The notes: generated by a model from the sequence alone, not told the origin. A DNA stretch of 64,000 bases from Ramlibacter agri (GCF_012927085.1 NZ_JABBFX010000003.1:62001-126000), one strand, 5' to 3'. Counted from the first letter of the stretch, positions 43,437 to 52,882 are shown. Made by a program: numbers and translations.

Positions 43437-45017
43437 TCAGGCCGCCTGGCGCGCGGCCTCCCGCTCCCGCAGGCGGAAGCGCTGGATCTTGCCGGTGGCC
43501 GTCTTGGGCAGTTCGGGCAGGAACTCGATCGCGCGCGGGTACTTGTAGGCCGCCAGCCGTTCCTTGACGAAGGCCTTCAGCTCCTCGGCGCTCGCCTCGC
43601 GCCCCTGCTTCAACACGACGAAGGCCTTGGTCTTGGTCAGGCCCTCGGCATCGGACACGCCGATCACCGCCGCTTCCAGCACGGCGGCGTGCTGCACCAG
43701 CGTCGCTTCCACCTCGAACGGGCTCACGTAGATGCCGCTCACCTTCAGCATGTCGTCGCTGCGGCCGCCGTAGGTGTAGCTGCCATCGGCGTTGCGCAGG
43801 TACTTGTCGCCGCTCTTGCACCAGGCGCCCTGGAAGGTGTCGCGCGACTTCGCGCGGTTGGACCAGTACATCAGCGCGCTGGAGGGACCCTGGATGTAGA
43901 GGTCGCCCGGTTCGCCATCGGGCACCGGCGCGCCGTCGTCGCCGCGCAACTCGATGCGGTAGCCGGGCACCGGCCAGCCGGTGCTGCCGTAGCGCACCTG
44001 CTCCGGCCGGTTCGAGAGGAAGACGTGCAGCATCTCGGTGGAGCCGATGCCGTCGACGATGTCGACGCCGAAGTGCGCCTTGAAGCGCTCGCCCAGTTCG
44101 GCCGGCAAGGCCTCGCCGGCGGAGGAGACCAGGCGTAGCGCCAGTTCCTTGCGCGCGGGCAAGCCAGGCGCGGCGAGCATGCCGGCGAAGCCGGTGGGCG
44201 CGCCGTAGAACACGGTGGGCTTGACGCCGCCGACCTCGCCGCGCAGGCGGCGGAACACCTCGTCGGGCGTGGGTCGCCCCGCCAGCAACAGCACCGTCGC
44301 GCCTGCCCACAGCGGGAAGGTCAGCGCGTTGCCCAGCCCGTAGGCGAAATAGAGCTTGGCCGCGGAGAAGCAGACGTCGGATTCGCGCAGCCCGAGCACG
44401 CCCTGGCCATAGAGTTCGGCGGTCCAGTACGGATTGCCGTGCGCGTGCACCGCACCCTTGGGTCGTCCGGTGGAACCGGAGGAGTAGAGCCAGAAGGCCG
44501 GGTCGTCCGCGCGCGTGGGCGCGGGTTGCGCCAAGGCCTCGCCGAGGAAATTTTCGAACTCCACTTCGCCGGCCTGCAGCGCGTCCGCAGGCTGGGAAAC
44601 GACGATCGCCTGCAATTCGTGCGCGCCCTGGTCCATCGCCGCGCGCAGCGTGGGCAGCAGCGCGCCGGACACGAAGGCCGCCTGCGCGCGCGAGTGCTCC
44701 AGCATGTAAGCGTAGTCGTCCGCCGTCAGCAGCGTGTTGACCGCGACCGGCACCGCGCCCGCGTAGATCGCGCCGAGGAAGGCGACCGGCCATTCGTTGG
44801 CGTCGTGCATCAGCAGCAGCACGCGCTCCTCGCGCCGCACGCCGGCCGCGCGCAGGGCAGCCGCCAGCTGCCGCACCCGCTGCGCGAGTGCGCCGTAGGT
44901 CAGCGTGCCACGGTCATCGACGAAGGCCGTCTTGCCGGGCCGCGCGGCGTTGCGCTGCAGCAGGTCGGAGGCGAAGTTGTACAGCTCGGGCGGCGGGGCG
45001 ACGGATTCTGCGGTCAT
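43437..45017 (-). CDS. bclA: Benzoate-CoA ligase
   Basis: A 526-residue adenylate-forming ligase that activates benzoate to benzoyl-CoA, the entry step of the box pathway. The phosphate-binding loop is LYSSGSTGRPKGAVHAHGN; YGAPTGFAGML and GIGSTEMLHVFLSN form the substrate pocket typical of benzoate and 2-aminobenzoate ligases; the C-terminal catalytic Lys is in TATGKIQRFRLR. RBS GAGGAG precedes ATG 45017. Two hairpins lie between it and the upstream boxD. Confidence 0.94.
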   Translation of the reverse strand: MTAESVAPPPELYNFASDLLQRNAARPGKTAFVDDRGTLTYGALAQRVRQLAAALRAAGVRREERVLLLMHDANEWPVAFLGAIYAGAVPVAVNTLLTADDYAYMLEHSRAQAAFVSGALLPTLRAAMDQGAHELQAIVVSQPADALQAGEVEFENFLGEALAQPAPTRADDPAFWLYSSGSTGRPKGAVHAHGNPYWTAELYGQGVLGLRESDVCFSAAKLYFAYGLGNALTFPLWAGATVLLLAGRPTPDEVFRRLRGEVGGVKPTVFYGAPTGFAGMLAAPGLPARKELALRLVSSAGEALPAELGERFKAHFGVDIVDGIGSTEMLHVFLSNRPEQVRYGSTGWPVPGYRIELRGDDGAPVPDGEPGDLYIQGPSSALMYWSNRAKSRDTFQGAWCKSGDKYLRNADGSYTYGGRSDDMLKVSGIYVSPFEVEATLVQHAAVLEAAVIGVSDAEGLTKTKAFVVLKQGREASAEELKAFVKERLAAYKYPRAIEFLPELPKTATGKIQRFRLREREAARQAA

Positions 45018-45028
45018 GGGGTCTCCTC

Positions 45029-45045
45029 GGCCCGCTGCGCGGGCC
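45029..45045. other. Hairpin just upstream of the benzoate-CoA ligase ribosome site
   Basis: On the minus strand GGCCCGC-GCA-GCGGGCC forms a 7-bp GC-only stem ending immediately before GAGGAG of the ligase. It may protect the 5' end after processing or modulate translation of the ligase; on the plus strand it is followed by a short pyrimidine-rich stretch. Confidence 0.45.
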
Positions 45046-45060
45046 CTTCTTCGATGGCGA

Positions 45061-45086
45061 AAGAAAAGGCGGCCCTCAGGCCGCCA
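45061..45086 (-). terminator. Intrinsic terminator between boxD and benzoate-CoA ligase
   Basis: Minus-strand GGCGGCC (45086-45080), loop TGAG, GGCCGCC (45075-45069), then TTTTCTTT. The boxD stop codon is inside the loop region. A strong 7-bp GC stem plus T-rich tail fits an intrinsic terminator, so full boxD-ligase cotranscription would need readthrough, or the ligase has its own promoter. Confidence 0.7.
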
Positions 45087-46620
45087 GGTTCTGCAGGACG
45101 CCGGTGCTGGCCTGGACGGCCGCGCGCCGGTGGTAGAAGTTCAGCGCGCGCAGCCCGCCGAGTTCTTCGCCGCCGCCGGCGCGGCCGGGGCCGCCGTGCA
45201 GCGATTGCGGCATCACGTTGCCGTGGCCGGTCTGGGTCGCCGCGACGTCGGGGGAGATGACGTGCACGCGGCCATGGCTGTCGGCGAGTTCGAGTGCGGC
45301 GGCGGAGAGCGCGCCCGCATCGCTGCCGTACAAGGAGGCGACCAGTGAGCCCTGGCCGCGCCGCACCAGCGCGAATGCATGGGCGGCATCGCGATACGGC
45401 ATCAGCGTCGCGACCGGGCCGAACACCTCCAGGTCGTGGACGACGGGGTTGCCATCCGGGTCACGCGCACCGAGCAAGGTCGGCGCCATGCAGCAGGCCA
45501 CCGCGGGGTCCGCATCCACCAGCGCCTGCTGCGAGCCATCGTGCAGCACCTCGGTGTGCTGCTGCAATTCGGCCAGTCCGCCGCGCACGGCCGCCAGCTG
45601 CCCGCGGCTCACCAGCGCACCCATGCGCACCGTCTCGTTGCGCGGGTTGCCGACGGTGGTCTTGGCCAGGCGCGCCGCGATCGCTTGCGCGGCGGCGTCG
45701 TACAGGTCCGATGGCACGAAGGCGCGCCGGATCGCCGTGCACTTCTGCCCGGACTTCTGCGTCATCTCGCGCGCCACTTCCTTGACGAAGAGGTCGAGCG
45801 ACTCGCTGCCCGCGTCCGGCAACAGCACCGCGCTGTTGATGCTGTCCGCCTCGATGTTCACCCGCACCGAGCCGCGCGCGACGGCCGGGTGCGAACGGAT
45901 GATCGCGGCCGTCTCGGCGGAGCCGGTGAAGGATACGACGTCGAAGGGCTGCAGCTGGTCCATCAGCCCCGCCGACGAACCGCACACGACGGACAGGGCG
46001 CCCGGCGGCAGGATGCCCGCCTCCACCACGTCCTGCACCATGCGTTGCGTGAGCCAGGCCGTCGCGGTGGCGGGCTTCACGATCACCGGCACGCCCGAGA
46101 GCAGCGCCGGGCCGGCCTTCTCCCACAAGCCCCAGCTCGGGAAGTTGAAGGCATTGATGAACAGCGCCACGCCGCGCGTGGGCAGCAGCACGTGCTGCGA
46201 CTGGAAGGCCGGGTCCTTGCCCAGCCGCACCATCTCGCCATCGAGCAGGTGCTTGCGCTCGCCCAGGCCTTCGCCGAGCTTGGCGTAAGTGCCCAGCGTG
46301 TAGATGCCTCCGTCCACATCGACGGCAGTGTCGTTCTTGACGGTGCCGCTGTTCGCGGTGGAGATTTCGTAGTAGCGATCGCGGTTCGCCTGTAGCACCT
46401 TGCCCACCGCTGCGAGCAGCGCGCCGCGCTGCGCGTACGTGAGCGCGCGCAGGGCCGGGCCGGCCTGTTCGCGGGCGAAGGCAAAGCCCGCGGCCAGGTC
46501 CAGTCCGGTCGCGTCCACGCGCGCGAGTTCGGTGCCCAGCACCGGATCGTGGAGAGCCGTGCCCGGCCCGGTGCCGGCCTGGGCGCGGCCGGAGAGATGG
46601 TTCAGGAGGAGTTCGCTCAT
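45076..46620 (-). CDS. boxD: 3,4-dehydroadipyl-CoA semialdehyde dehydrogenase
   Basis: A 514-residue aldehyde dehydrogenase of the box pathway, oxidising the ring-opened semialdehyde to 3,4-dehydroadipyl-CoA with NADP+. The start ATG 46620 (MSELLLNHLSGRAQ) has no strong ribosome site; ATGs at 46641 and 46665 are alternatives but fall in operator and promoter sequence. Catalytic features: FTGSAETAAIIRSH, NIEADSINSAVLLPDA (catalytic Glu), and KSGQKCTAIRRAFVP with the nucleophilic Cys. The N- and C-terminal features match PaaZ/BoxD-type enzymes. It is divergent from boxC. Confidence 0.93.
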   Translation of the reverse strand: MSELLLNHLSGRAQAGTGPGTALHDPVLGTELARVDATGLDLAAGFAFAREQAGPALRALTYAQRGALLAAVGKVLQANRDRYYEISTANSGTVKNDTAVDVDGGIYTLGTYAKLGEGLGERKHLLDGEMVRLGKDPAFQSQHVLLPTRGVALFINAFNFPSWGLWEKAGPALLSGVPVIVKPATATAWLTQRMVQDVVEAGILPPGALSVVCGSSAGLMDQLQPFDVVSFTGSAETAAIIRSHPAVARGSVRVNIEADSINSAVLLPDAGSESLDLFVKEVAREMTQKSGQKCTAIRRAFVPSDLYDAAAQAIAARLAKTTVGNPRNETVRMGALVSRGQLAAVRGGLAELQQHTEVLHDGSQQALVDADPAVACCMAPTLLGARDPDGNPVVHDLEVFGPVATLMPYRDAAHAFALVRRGQGSLVASLYGSDAGALSAAALELADSHGRVHVISPDVAATQTGHGNVMPQSLHGGPGRAGGGEELGGLRALNFYHRRAAVQASTGVLQNLAA

Positions 46621-46626
46621 GGTCGA

Positions 46627-46646
46627 TGCAGTATGTTGCATCTGCA
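46627..46646. promoter_or_regulatory. TGCA-N6-TGCA operator at the boxD promoter (BzdR/BoxR-type)
   Basis: TGCA-GTATGT-TGCA (46627-46640) followed by a third TGCA at 46643-46646. TGCA pairs with 6-bp spacing are the established recognition unit of the BzdR/BoxR family repressors of benzoate genes. The cluster starts at the last base of the boxD -10 and covers the transcription start, which fits repression. Confidence 0.7.
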
Positions 46647-46675
46647 CTTTAGCGGCGTCGCCCACCGGCCGTCAA
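46646..46675 (-). promoter_or_regulatory. sigma70-like promoter of boxD
   Basis: On the minus strand TTGACG (46675-46670), 18-bp spacer, TAAAGT (46651-46646). The -10 abuts the TGCA operator cluster. The predicted start lies about 20 bp upstream of the ATG at 46620. Confidence 0.6.
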
Positions 46676-46720
46676 GGGAACGGCCATTTTCCAGTATCGC
46701 CCCTGCGCGAAAGTCGGTCT

Positions 46721-46748
46721 TTGACTTGGCGCAAAAATGCACTATGAT
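46721..46748 (+). promoter_or_regulatory. sigma70-like promoter of boxCBA
   Basis: TTGACT (46721-46726), 16-bp spacer, TATGAT (46743-46748). This close match to the sigma70 consensus lies about 50 bp before the boxC start, and its -10 is embedded in a TGCA-N6-TGCG operator. Confidence 0.75.
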
Positions 46749-46784
46749 GCGCATCAAGCCAACCGGCTAGTGCAGTTTACTGCT
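46738..46784. promoter_or_regulatory. Two further TGCA-N6-TGC(N) operators at the boxC promoter
   Basis: TGCA-CTATGA-TGCG (46738-46751) overlaps the -10 box, and TGCA-GTTTAC-TGCT (46771-46784) lies in the leader just before the AAGGAG ribosome site. Each keeps the first TGCA and the 6-bp spacing, with one changed base in the second half-site. Confidence 0.65.
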
Positions 46785-46799
46785 TAAGGAGCCCACCCC

Positions 46800-48458
46800 G
46801 TGACCGCCTCTCCCCGTGTCGACTACCAGACCGAACCCTCCCGCTACAAGCACTGGAAGCTCAGCTTCGACGGCCCGGTGGCCACCTTGCGCGCCGACTT
46901 CGACGAGAACGGCGGCCTGCGTCCCGGCTACAAGCTCAAGCTCAATAGCTACGACCTGGGCGTCGACATCGAGCTGAACGATGCGATCAACCGCATCCGC
47001 TTCGAGCACCCCGAGGTGCGCAGCGTCATCGTGACCAGCGCCAAGGAGAAGGTGTTCTGCTCGGGCGCCAACATCTTCATGCTGGGCGTCTCCAGCCACG
47101 CGTGGAAGGTGAACTTCTGCAAGTTCACCAACGAGACGCGCAACGGCCTCGAAGATTCGTCCAAGTACAGTGGCTTGAAGTTCCTGGCGGCCGTGAACGG
47201 CGCCTGCGCCGGCGGCGGCTACGAGCTGGCGCTGGCCTGTGACGAGATCATCCTGGTCGACGACCGCAGCAGCGCCGTCAGCCTGCCGGAGGTTCCGCTG
47301 CTGGGCGTGCTGCCCGGCACCGGCGGCCTCACGCGCGTCACTGACAAGCGCCACGTGCGCCACGACCTGGCCGACATCTTCTGCACCGTCGCCGAAGGCG
47401 TGCGCGGGCAGAAGGCCAAGGACTGGCGCCTGGTCGATGACATCGCCAAGCCGGCGCAATTCGCCGCCCGGGTGCAGGAGCGCGCGCTGGAACTCGCTGC
47501 GCAAAGCGATCGTCCCGCCAAGGGCAAGGGCGTGGCGCTCACGCCGCTGCAATGCGAAGTGGAAGAGAACGCGCTGCGCTATCGCCACGTGACCGTCGAC
47601 ATCGACCGCGCCCGCCGCGTCGCCACCTTCACCGTGAAAGCCCCGCAAGGCGCGCAAGCCACTGACATTGCCGCCATCGAAGCGCAGGGCGCCGACTGGT
47701 ACCCGCTGGCGCTGGGCCGCGAACTGGAAGATGCGATCCTGTCCATGCGCACCAACGAGCTCGACATCGGCCTGTGGCTGGTGAAGACGCAGGGTGACGC
47801 GAAGGACGTGCTGGAGATGGACCGCATCCTGGCCGTGAACCAGGGGCACTGGCTGGTGCGCGAAACCATCGGCCTGCTGCGCCGCACCTTCAGCCGCTTC
47901 GACGTCTCTTCGCGCAGCCTGTTCGCGCTGGTCGAACAAGGCTCCTGCTTTGCCGGCAGCTTCCTCGAGCTGGCGCTGGCCTGCGACCGCATCTATCACC
48001 TGGCGCTGCCCGATGATGAAGAAGCCGCGCCGAAGATCTCCGTTGGCGAACTGAACTTCGGCACCTTCCCGATGGCGACCGGCCAGTCGCGCCTGCAACG
48101 GCGCTTCTACGACGAGCAGCCGGCGCTGGAAGCCGTGCGCGCCAAGGTGGGGCAGGCGCTGGACGCCGACGCCGCCTTCGCGCTGGGCCTGGTCACCAGC
48201 AACCCCGACGACATCGACTGGGCCGACGAAACCCGCCTCGCCATCGAGGAGCGCGTGGCCATGAGCCCCGACGCGCTGACCGGCCTGGAGGCCAACCTGC
48301 GCTTCAACGGCCCGGAAAACATGTTCACCCGCATCTTCGGCCGGCTCACGGCCTGGCAGAACTGGATCTTCCAGCGCCCCAACGCCGTCGGCGACAAGGG
48401 CGCCCTGAAGGTCTACGGCAAGGGCGAGCGCGCCGCTTTCGATTTCAACCGCGTCTGA
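46800..48458 (+). CDS. boxC: 2,3-epoxybenzoyl-CoA dihydrolase (benzoyl-CoA-dihydrodiol lyase)
   Basis: A 552-residue crotonase-superfamily enzyme that opens the epoxidised ring, releasing formate and giving 3,4-dehydroadipyl-CoA semialdehyde. It starts with GTG 46800 after AAGGAG. Two crotonase-like regions are visible: VRSVIVTSAKEKVFCSGANI with NGACAGGGYELALACDEI, and later ALVEQGSCFAGSFLELALAC. This double arrangement and length are specific to BoxC. First gene of boxCBA; 14 bp to boxB. Confidence 0.97.
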   Translation: MTASPRVDYQTEPSRYKHWKLSFDGPVATLRADFDENGGLRPGYKLKLNSYDLGVDIELNDAINRIRFEHPEVRSVIVTSAKEKVFCSGANIFMLGVSSHAWKVNFCKFTNETRNGLEDSSKYSGLKFLAAVNGACAGGGYELALACDEIILVDDRSSAVSLPEVPLLGVLPGTGGLTRVTDKRHVRHDLADIFCTVAEGVRGQKAKDWRLVDDIAKPAQFAARVQERALELAAQSDRPAKGKGVALTPLQCEVEENALRYRHVTVDIDRARRVATFTVKAPQGAQATDIAAIEAQGADWYPLALGRELEDAILSMRTNELDIGLWLVKTQGDAKDVLEMDRILAVNQGHWLVRETIGLLRRTFSRFDVSSRSLFALVEQGSCFAGSFLELALACDRIYHLALPDDEEAAPKISVGELNFGTFPMATGQSRLQRRFYDEQPALEAVRAKVGQALDADAAFALGLVTSNPDDIDWADETRLAIEERVAMSPDALTGLEANLRFNGPENMFTRIFGRLTAWQNWIFQRPNAVGDKGALKVYGKGERAAFDFNRV

Positions 48459-48472
48459 GGAAGAGAACAGCC

Positions 48473-49900
48473 ATGAGCAGCATCGACTACAGCGAGAAGA
48501 TCCCCAACAACGTCAACCTGGGCGACGACCGCACGCTCAAGCGCGCGCTGGAGCAGTGGCAGCCCAACTTCCTGGGCTGGTGGGACGACATGGGCCCCGA
48601 GGGCTCGCAGAACTTCGACGTGTACCTGCGCACCGCGATCAGCGTGGACCCGCAGGGCTGGGCGCAGTTCGGCCACGTGAAGATGCCGGACTACCGCTGG
48701 GGCATCTTCCTGAACCCCGGCGACGCCGAGCGCAAGATCCACTTCGGCGACCACAAGGGCGAAGCGGCCTGGCAGGACGTGCCCGGCGAATACCGCGCCA
48801 ACCTGCGCCGCATCATCGTCACGCAGGGCGACACCGAACCGGCTTCCGTGGAGCAGCAGCGCCACCTGGGCCTGACCGCGCCCAGCCTGTACGACCTGCG
48901 CAACCTGTTCCAGGTGAACGTGGAAGAAGGCCGCCACCTGTGGGCCATGGTCTACCTGCTGCACAAGTACTTCGGCCGCGACGGCCGCGAGGAAGGCGAA
49001 GCGCTGCTGGAGCGCCGCAGCGGCAACCAGGACAACCCGCGCATCCTGCAGGCCTTCAACGAGAAGACGCCGGACTGGCTGTCCTTCTTCATGTTCACCT
49101 ACTTCACCGACCGCGACGGCAAGTTCCAGCTGGCCGCGCTGGCGGAAAGCGCCTTCGACCCGCTGGCGCGCACCACCAAGTTCATGCTGACCGAGGAAGC
49201 GCACCACATGTTCGTGGGCGAGTCGGGCGTCAGCCGCGTCATCCAGCGCACCTGCCAGGTGATGAACGAGCTGAAGACCGACGACCCGAAGAAGCTGCGC
49301 GAAGCGGGCGTCATTGACCTGCCCACCCTGCAGCGCTACCTGAACTTCCACTTCAGCGTCACCATCGACCTGTTCGGCGCCGACGAATCCAGCAACGCGG
49401 CCACCTTCTATTCGACCGGCCTCAAGGGCCGCTACGAGGAAGGCAAGCGGACCGACGACCACCAGCTGAAGGGCGAGAGCTACCGCATCCTGCAGGCCGT
49501 CAATGGCGACCTGGCGCAGAAGGAAGTGCCGATGCTCAATGCGCTGAACGAGGTGCTGCGCGACGACTACATCAAGGACAGCGTGGGCGGCGTCGAGCGC
49601 TGGAACAAGGTGATCGAGAAGGCCGGCATCCCCTTCCGGCTGAAGGTGCCGCACAAGGCTTTCCACCGCAACATCGGCGGCCTCGCGGGCCTGAAGGTTT
49701 CGCCCGAAGGCCGGGTGGTGAGCGAAGCCGAATGGAACGCCAAGGTGGGCGAATGGCTGCCCACGGCGGAGGACCGCGCCTTCGTCACCAGCCTGATGGG
49801 CCGCGTCGCCGAGCCGGGCAAGTTCGCCAACTGGATCGCGCCGCCGCCGGTGGGCATCAACCGCCAGCCCATCGACTTCGAATACGTGCGTTTCGCCTGA
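48473..49900 (+). CDS. boxB: Benzoyl-CoA 2,3-epoxidase, oxygenase component
   Basis: A 475-residue class I di-iron monooxygenase that inserts oxygen into benzoyl-CoA. Carboxylate/His iron ligands are visible in [13 protein letters not shown] (ExxH) and [13 protein letters not shown] (EExHH), the usual paired di-iron helices. [20 protein letters not shown] lies between them. It needs electrons from BoxA, encoded 7 bp downstream. It shows no deletions relative to the expected length for BoxB. Confidence 0.97.
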   Translation: MSSIDYSEKIPNNVNLGDDRTLKRALEQWQPNFLGWWDDMGPEGSQNFDVYLRTAISVDPQGWAQFGHVKMPDYRWGIFLNPGDAERKIHFGDHKGEAAWQDVPGEYRANLRRIIVTQGDTEPASVEQQRHLGLTAPSLYDLRNLFQVNVEEGRHLWAMVYLLHKYFGRDGREEGEALLERRSGNQDNPRILQAFNEKTPDWLSFFMFTYFTDRDGKFQLAALAESAFDPLARTTKFMLTEEAHHMFVGESGVSRVIQRTCQVMNELKTDDPKKLREAGVIDLPTLQRYLNFHFSVTIDLFGADESSNAATFYSTGLKGRYEEGKRTDDHQLKGESYRILQAVNGDLAQKEVPMLNALNEVLRDDYIKDSVGGVERWNKVIEKAGIPFRLKVPHKAFHRNIGGLAGLKVSPEGRVVSEAEWNAKVGEWLPTAEDRAFVTSLMGRVAEPGKFANWIAPPPVGINRQPIDFEYVRFA

Positions 49901-49907
49901 GGTTGCC

Positions 49908-51191
49908 ATGGACGCGTCCGACGTCATCTTCATCCAGCAGCACCTGATCGACCCCGAGATCTGCATCCGCTGCAACACCTGCGAGGCAACCTGCCCGGTG
50001 CAGGCGATCACGCACGACTCGATGAACTACGTGGTGGACGCGGCCAAGTGCAACCAGTGCATGGCCTGCGTGCCGCCTTGCCCCACCGGCAGCATCGACA
50101 ACTGGCGCACCGTTCCCCGCGTGAAGGCCTATTCGATCGAGGCGCAGTTCGGCTGGGACTCGCTGCCGGAGGCGCTGAGCGAAGCGCAGTTGGCGGAAGC
50201 GGCGGGTGGCGTCGAGGTCGCGCAGATCCCGCCGCAGGTGGCGGTGCCCGCGCCTGCCGGCGGCATGCCAGGCGCCAACGTGTTCCGCAGCGGCGACTGG
50301 GGCGCGGCGATCCCGCCCTGGTCCGCAGCCCACGCGTACACCAACCTGTACGGGCCCAAGGCGGCGGTGAAGACGCTCACGGCCACCGTCACCGGCAACG
50401 TGCGCGTGACGGCGGTCGGCAAGGACTACGACACGCACCACATCGTGCTGGACTTCGGCGCCACGCCGTTTCCGGTGCTCGAAGGGCAGAGCATCGCCAT
50501 CGTGCCGCCCGGCGTGGACGCGCAGGGCCGGGCGCACCATCCGCGCCAGTACAGCATCGCCAGCGCCCGTAACGGCGAGCGGCCCGGCTACAACAACGTC
50601 TCGCTGACGATCAAGCGTGTACTGGAGGACCACGAAGGCCGGCCGGTGCGCGGCGTCGCCAGCAACTACATGTGCGACCTGTTGGTGGGCGACAAGGTGG
50701 AAGTGATCGGGCCGTTCGGCGCCAGCTTCCTGATGCCGAACCACCCGCGCAGCCACATCGTGATGATCTGCACCGGCACCGGCAGCGCGCCGATGCGCGC
50801 GATGACCGAGTGGCGCCGGCGCCTGCGCAAGTCCGGCAAGTTCGAGGGCGGCAAGCTGATGCTGTTCTTCGGCGCGCGCAGCGCCGAGGAGCTGCCCTAC
50901 TTCGGGCCGCTGCAGAAGCTGCCCAAGGACTTCATCGACATCAACTTCGCGTTCAGCCGGCAGGCGGAGCAGCCGAAGCGCTACGTGCAGGACCTGATGC
51001 GCGAGCGCAGCGCGGACCTCGCGCAGCTGCTGGCGGATCCGCACGCCTTCTTCTATGTGTGCGGCCTGAAGGCGATGGAGGAGGGCGTGGTGTTGGCGCT
51101 GCGCGACGTGGCGCAGCAGGTGGGGCTGGATTGGGAGACGGTCGGCGCAGCCTTGAAGCGGGAAGGGCGGCTGCACCTGGAGACGTACTGA
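49908..51191 (+). CDS. boxA: Benzoyl-CoA epoxidase, NADPH reductase component
   Basis: A 427-residue iron-sulfur flavoprotein. The N-terminus carries two [4Fe-4S] binding sites: [16 protein letters not shown] and [14 protein letters not shown]. After a linker of about 80 residues comes a ferredoxin-NADP+ reductase module with [12 protein letters not shown] (FAD), [16 protein letters not shown], and [16 protein letters not shown] (NADPH pyrophosphate). It ends RLHLETY like plant-type FNRs. It passes NADPH electrons to the BoxB di-iron centre. Confidence 0.97.
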   Translation: MDASDVIFIQQHLIDPEICIRCNTCEATCPVQAITHDSMNYVVDAAKCNQCMACVPPCPTGSIDNWRTVPRVKAYSIEAQFGWDSLPEALSEAQLAEAAGGVEVAQIPPQVAVPAPAGGMPGANVFRSGDWGAAIPPWSAAHAYTNLYGPKAAVKTLTATVTGNVRVTAVGKDYDTHHIVLDFGATPFPVLEGQSIAIVPPGVDAQGRAHHPRQYSIASARNGERPGYNNVSLTIKRVLEDHEGRPVRGVASNYMCDLLVGDKVEVIGPFGASFLMPNHPRSHIVMICTGTGSAPMRAMTEWRRRLRKSGKFEGGKLMLFFGARSAEELPYFGPLQKLPKDFIDINFAFSRQAEQPKRYVQDLMRERSADLAQLLADPHAFFYVCGLKAMEEGVVLALRDVAQQVGLDWETVGAALKREGRLHLETY

Positions 51192-51283
51192 CGCATGGGC
51201 GGCGTCAATACCACCTATTCACCGAATTCGTAGCTCGCTCCCGAGGCGCTCCCTACATTCCGTAACAAGAAACGGAGGTGGGG

Positions 51284-52882
51284 ATGTCGCTGGGACTGAA
51301 GCGCCGCATGGCGCTGGCCTTCACTGCGCTGGTGCTGCTGATGCTGGCGATCACCGCCGTCGGCTGGTGGCAGACGCGCGGCCTGGGCACGCAGCTCGAA
51401 CGCGTGGTGGAGGGCCATAACCGGCGCGCCGAACTCGCGCACCGGCTGGAAGCCGCGCAGTTGGATTGGACCGGCCAGCTGCACGCCACCATTGCCTACA
51501 CCGAAGCCGAAGACCTGAAGGCGCAGGAAGCCCAGGTCCGCAAGGCCCGCAGCCGCTACCTGGCCGCCGAAGACGCGCTGGCTGCCGCCCTGAAGGACTC
51601 CAGCGACGAAGCCCTGCGCCAGCGGATCGAACGCATCCGCGCCAAGCGCCAGGCGGTGGAAACGCCGCTGGACCTGGTGCTGCGCAATGCCTTGAACGGT
51701 TCCGGCGCCGAGACCTCCCTCATCATGCTCGGCCCCACCGAGCGCGGCGAGCAGGAGTGGCAGCAGGAGATCGCCGGCATCGTCGCCGCCGCCGTGCAGG
51801 CCAACGAGGCCGAGTACCACGCCGCGCGTGAAAGGCAGGCCTGGACCGAGCGCCTGTTCCTGCTGCTGTCCGCGGGCGCAAGCTTGCTTGCGGCGGCCAT
51901 GGCTGTCGGCCTCACGCGCAGCGTCACGCAACCCGTGGATGCAGCCATGCACGTGGCCGAACGCATCGCCGACGGCGACCTCGGCGTGGAAGTCGACACG
52001 GACTACCGCCACGAATTCGGAAGACTCTTCGCCGCCATCGCCACCATGCAGCAACGCCTGCGCGAGACGGTGCGCGGCCTGCAATCCAGCGCCGCCGCCA
52101 TCGACAGCGCCAGTGCGGGCATAGGCGCGGGCAGCCGCGACCTCTCGGCCCGCACGGAGTCGACCGCGGCGCAGTTGCAGCAGACGACCGCCGCCATCCG
52201 CGAACTCACCGATGCCTTGCTGGAATGGACGCGTGGCGCGCAGCAGGCCGGTATCGTCGCGGAGACGGCGCGCACCGAAGTCCAGTCCGGGCACGCGGCC
52301 ATCACGCAGATCGGCGAGCGCATGCAGGGCATCGCCGCGATGTCGGGCCGCATCGAGGAGATCGTCGGCGTCATCGACGGAATCGCCTTCCAGACCAGCG
52401 TGCTGGCGCTCAATGCTTCGGTGGAAGCCGCGCGCGCCGGCGCGCAGGGCCGCGGCTTCGGCGTCGTCGCCACCGAGGTGCGCAGCCTGGCGCAGCGCGC
52501 GGCCGGCGCGGCCAGGCAGATCCGCGACATCAGCCACGACGTGGTGCGCAACCTGGCCGAAGCGAACCGCAGCGTCAGCGATGCGGGCCTCACCGTCACG
52601 CGCGTGGTCGAAGCGGCCGGCGAGGCCGCGCGCCTGGTCGACGGCATCGCGCAGTCCGCGCAACAGCAGCGCGGCACGGTGCTGGAAACCGGCAAGGCGA
52701 TCGCGGGCCTGGACGACGCGACGCAGCAGAACGCGGTGCTCGCGGAAGAACTGGCCGCTTCCACCGAAGCGCTGGAGCAGCACGCGCGGCACCTCAGCGA
52801 GGCGCTGCGCGGCTTCCGCCTGGCCGCCGCCGCGGCGGACGGCACGTATCAGGCCGCGGACCTGGTTCCCGCGCTGGCCTGA
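51284..52882 (+). CDS. Methyl-accepting chemotaxis protein
   Basis: A 532-residue chemoreceptor; ATG 51284 is preferred over GTG 51278 because GGAGG at 51274-51278 is well spaced. It has an N-terminal transmembrane helix (about 7-29), a periplasmic sensor of about 155 residues with four-helix-bundle character, and a second helix near 190-210 (LFLLLSAGASLLAAAMAVGL). A HAMP domain follows, then the signalling hairpin IDGIAFQTSVLALNASVEAA and GFGVVATEVRSLAQRAAGAA. No C-terminal CheR-binding pentapeptide is seen. Its location 92 bp after boxA suggests chemotaxis to aromatic acids. Confidence 0.92.
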   Translation: MSLGLKRRMALAFTALVLLMLAITAVGWWQTRGLGTQLERVVEGHNRRAELAHRLEAAQLDWTGQLHATIAYTEAEDLKAQEAQVRKARSRYLAAEDALAAALKDSSDEALRQRIERIRAKRQAVETPLDLVLRNALNGSGAETSLIMLGPTERGEQEWQQEIAGIVAAAVQANEAEYHAARERQAWTERLFLLLSAGASLLAAAMAVGLTRSVTQPVDAAMHVAERIADGDLGVEVDTDYRHEFGRLFAAIATMQQRLRETVRGLQSSAAAIDSASAGIGAGSRDLSARTESTAAQLQQTTAAIRELTDALLEWTRGAQQAGIVAETARTEVQSGHAAITQIGERMQGIAAMSGRIEEIVGVIDGIAFQTSVLALNASVEAARAGAQGRGFGVVATEVRSLAQRAAGAARQIRDISHDVVRNLAEANRSVSDAGLTVTRVVEAAGEAARLVDGIAQSAQQQRGTVLETGKAIAGLDDATQQNAVLAEELAASTEALEQHARHLSEALRGFRLAAAAADGTYQAADLVPALA

